This document shows, one piece after another, positions 63,751 through 64,000 of a stretch of 64,000 nucleotides of DNA (positions are counted from its first letter, which is position 1; each line of letters begins with the position of its first letter). The stretch spans positions 6,734,217 through 6,798,216 of the forward strand of contig OX463859.1 in NCBI GenBank assembly GCA_949825065.1. Reading direction: 5' to 3'. Below the pieces are notes generated by a model. It was given only the letters and a program-made list of their open reading frames with translations, ran no database searches and was not told the DNA's origin. The position numbers and the translations under genes were made by a program. The stretch is from Odontocerum albicorne. Lineage: Eukaryota; Arthropoda; Insecta; Trichoptera; Odontoceridae.

Positions 63751-63975
63751 TGTGTAACCGCGCGACTTGTGTAGTATTAGTGACTTATTCTTTAGCTTCA
63801 GTCTCGTCCCTTTTCCCATACCTAGACTACATAGGTGAGAAGGAGCCCCTTTGGGCAGTTCCTTCTTCGTCACTACGTGACGTCGCGGTCGTAAAAAAAT
63901 AAAGAAGATTTCGATCTTCCAGTGTAGATCGTGATTGATAGAGTCTTGGGGACTTGGTCCTCCATAAAATAACAG

Positions 63976-64000
63976 CGGGGGGGGGGGGAGGGGGGGGGGG
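63976..64000 (+). repeat. Poly-G run at window end
   Basis: A single A breaks 24 G's after aacagc. A G homopolymer this long is out of character with the AT-rich window and may be a sequencing or assembly artefact. Confidence 0.9.

Overview
This window is AT-rich, repeat-dense eukaryotic DNA, almost certainly from an arthropod and most likely an insect. The signs are mariner-type DD34D transposons, piggyBac, hAT, pogo-like and Helitron remnants, many 5'-truncated LINE tails, tRNA-derived SINEs, and a split gene with GT-AG introns. I cannot name the order. There are no bacterial operons, rRNA genes or convincing tRNA genes. Most long open frames are transposase or reverse-transcriptase debris, or run across tandem arrays whose period is a multiple of three.

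The one well-supported host-like gene lies on the + strand from about 31.48 to 46.67 kb. It encodes a Myb/SANT-like (MSANT, Zeste-type) DNA-binding protein. Exon 1 (31484-31654) and exon 2 (33248-33455) form the DNA-binding domain. They are followed by four near-identical 63-nt exons (35598, 35883, 37250, 40238), each phase 1 to phase 1 and each encoding the same 21-residue acidic module. A coiled-coil exon (45557-45854) follows. Just downstream is an 81-bp, seven-copy minisatellite (46613-47189) in which every copy carries a 3' splice acceptor and a short in-phase terminal exon with a stop. With all exons joined the reading frame stays open for about 324 codons. The introns are loaded with transposons: a LINE, a Tc1-like element, piggyBac, SINEs, a MITE and a hairpin element.

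The other intact coding unit is a mariner element at 49036-50323. It has terminal repeats, TA duplications and an uninterrupted 345-residue transposase with D156, D249 and D284.

Layout: 0-3 kb, a foldback element and a 20-bp array; 3-8 kb, LINE and SINE debris, a Helitron 3' terminus and a 36-bp array; 8.5-13.1 kb, inverted copies of a roughly 350-bp dispersed repeat, a long perfect hairpin and dimeric repeats; 13-18 kb, a hairpin retroposon, SINEs, a LINE RT core and a deleted mariner; 18-26 kb, LINE fragments, an 11-copy 50-bp array, a foldback tRNA-like repeat and a solo LTR; 27-28.1 kb, a Tc1-like element split by a hAT; 28.8-30.7 kb, a pogo-like element stuffed with an array, a MITE and a palindrome; 31.5-47.2 kb, the MSANT gene and its intronic elements; 47.6-51.5 kb, Tc1-like remnants, a 36-bp array, the intact mariner and a second solo LTR; 52-56.2 kb, LINE tails, a complex array, a hairpin retroposon and a deleted mariner; 57.2-58.7 kb, a piggyBac inside a LINE tail; 59-64 kb, dispersed repeats, a mariner fragment, a LINE RNase H fragment and a terminal poly-G run.

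The most unusual systems are: (1) the tandem micro-exon array plus the splice-acceptor minisatellite of the MSANT gene; (2) palindromic elements at 40.3 and 53.4 kb flanked by 14-15 bp target duplications, so apparently retroposed hairpins, carrying a hammerhead-like core that also recurs in unrelated repeats; (3) a head-to-head palindromic mariner of two 5' halves inserted in a LINE.
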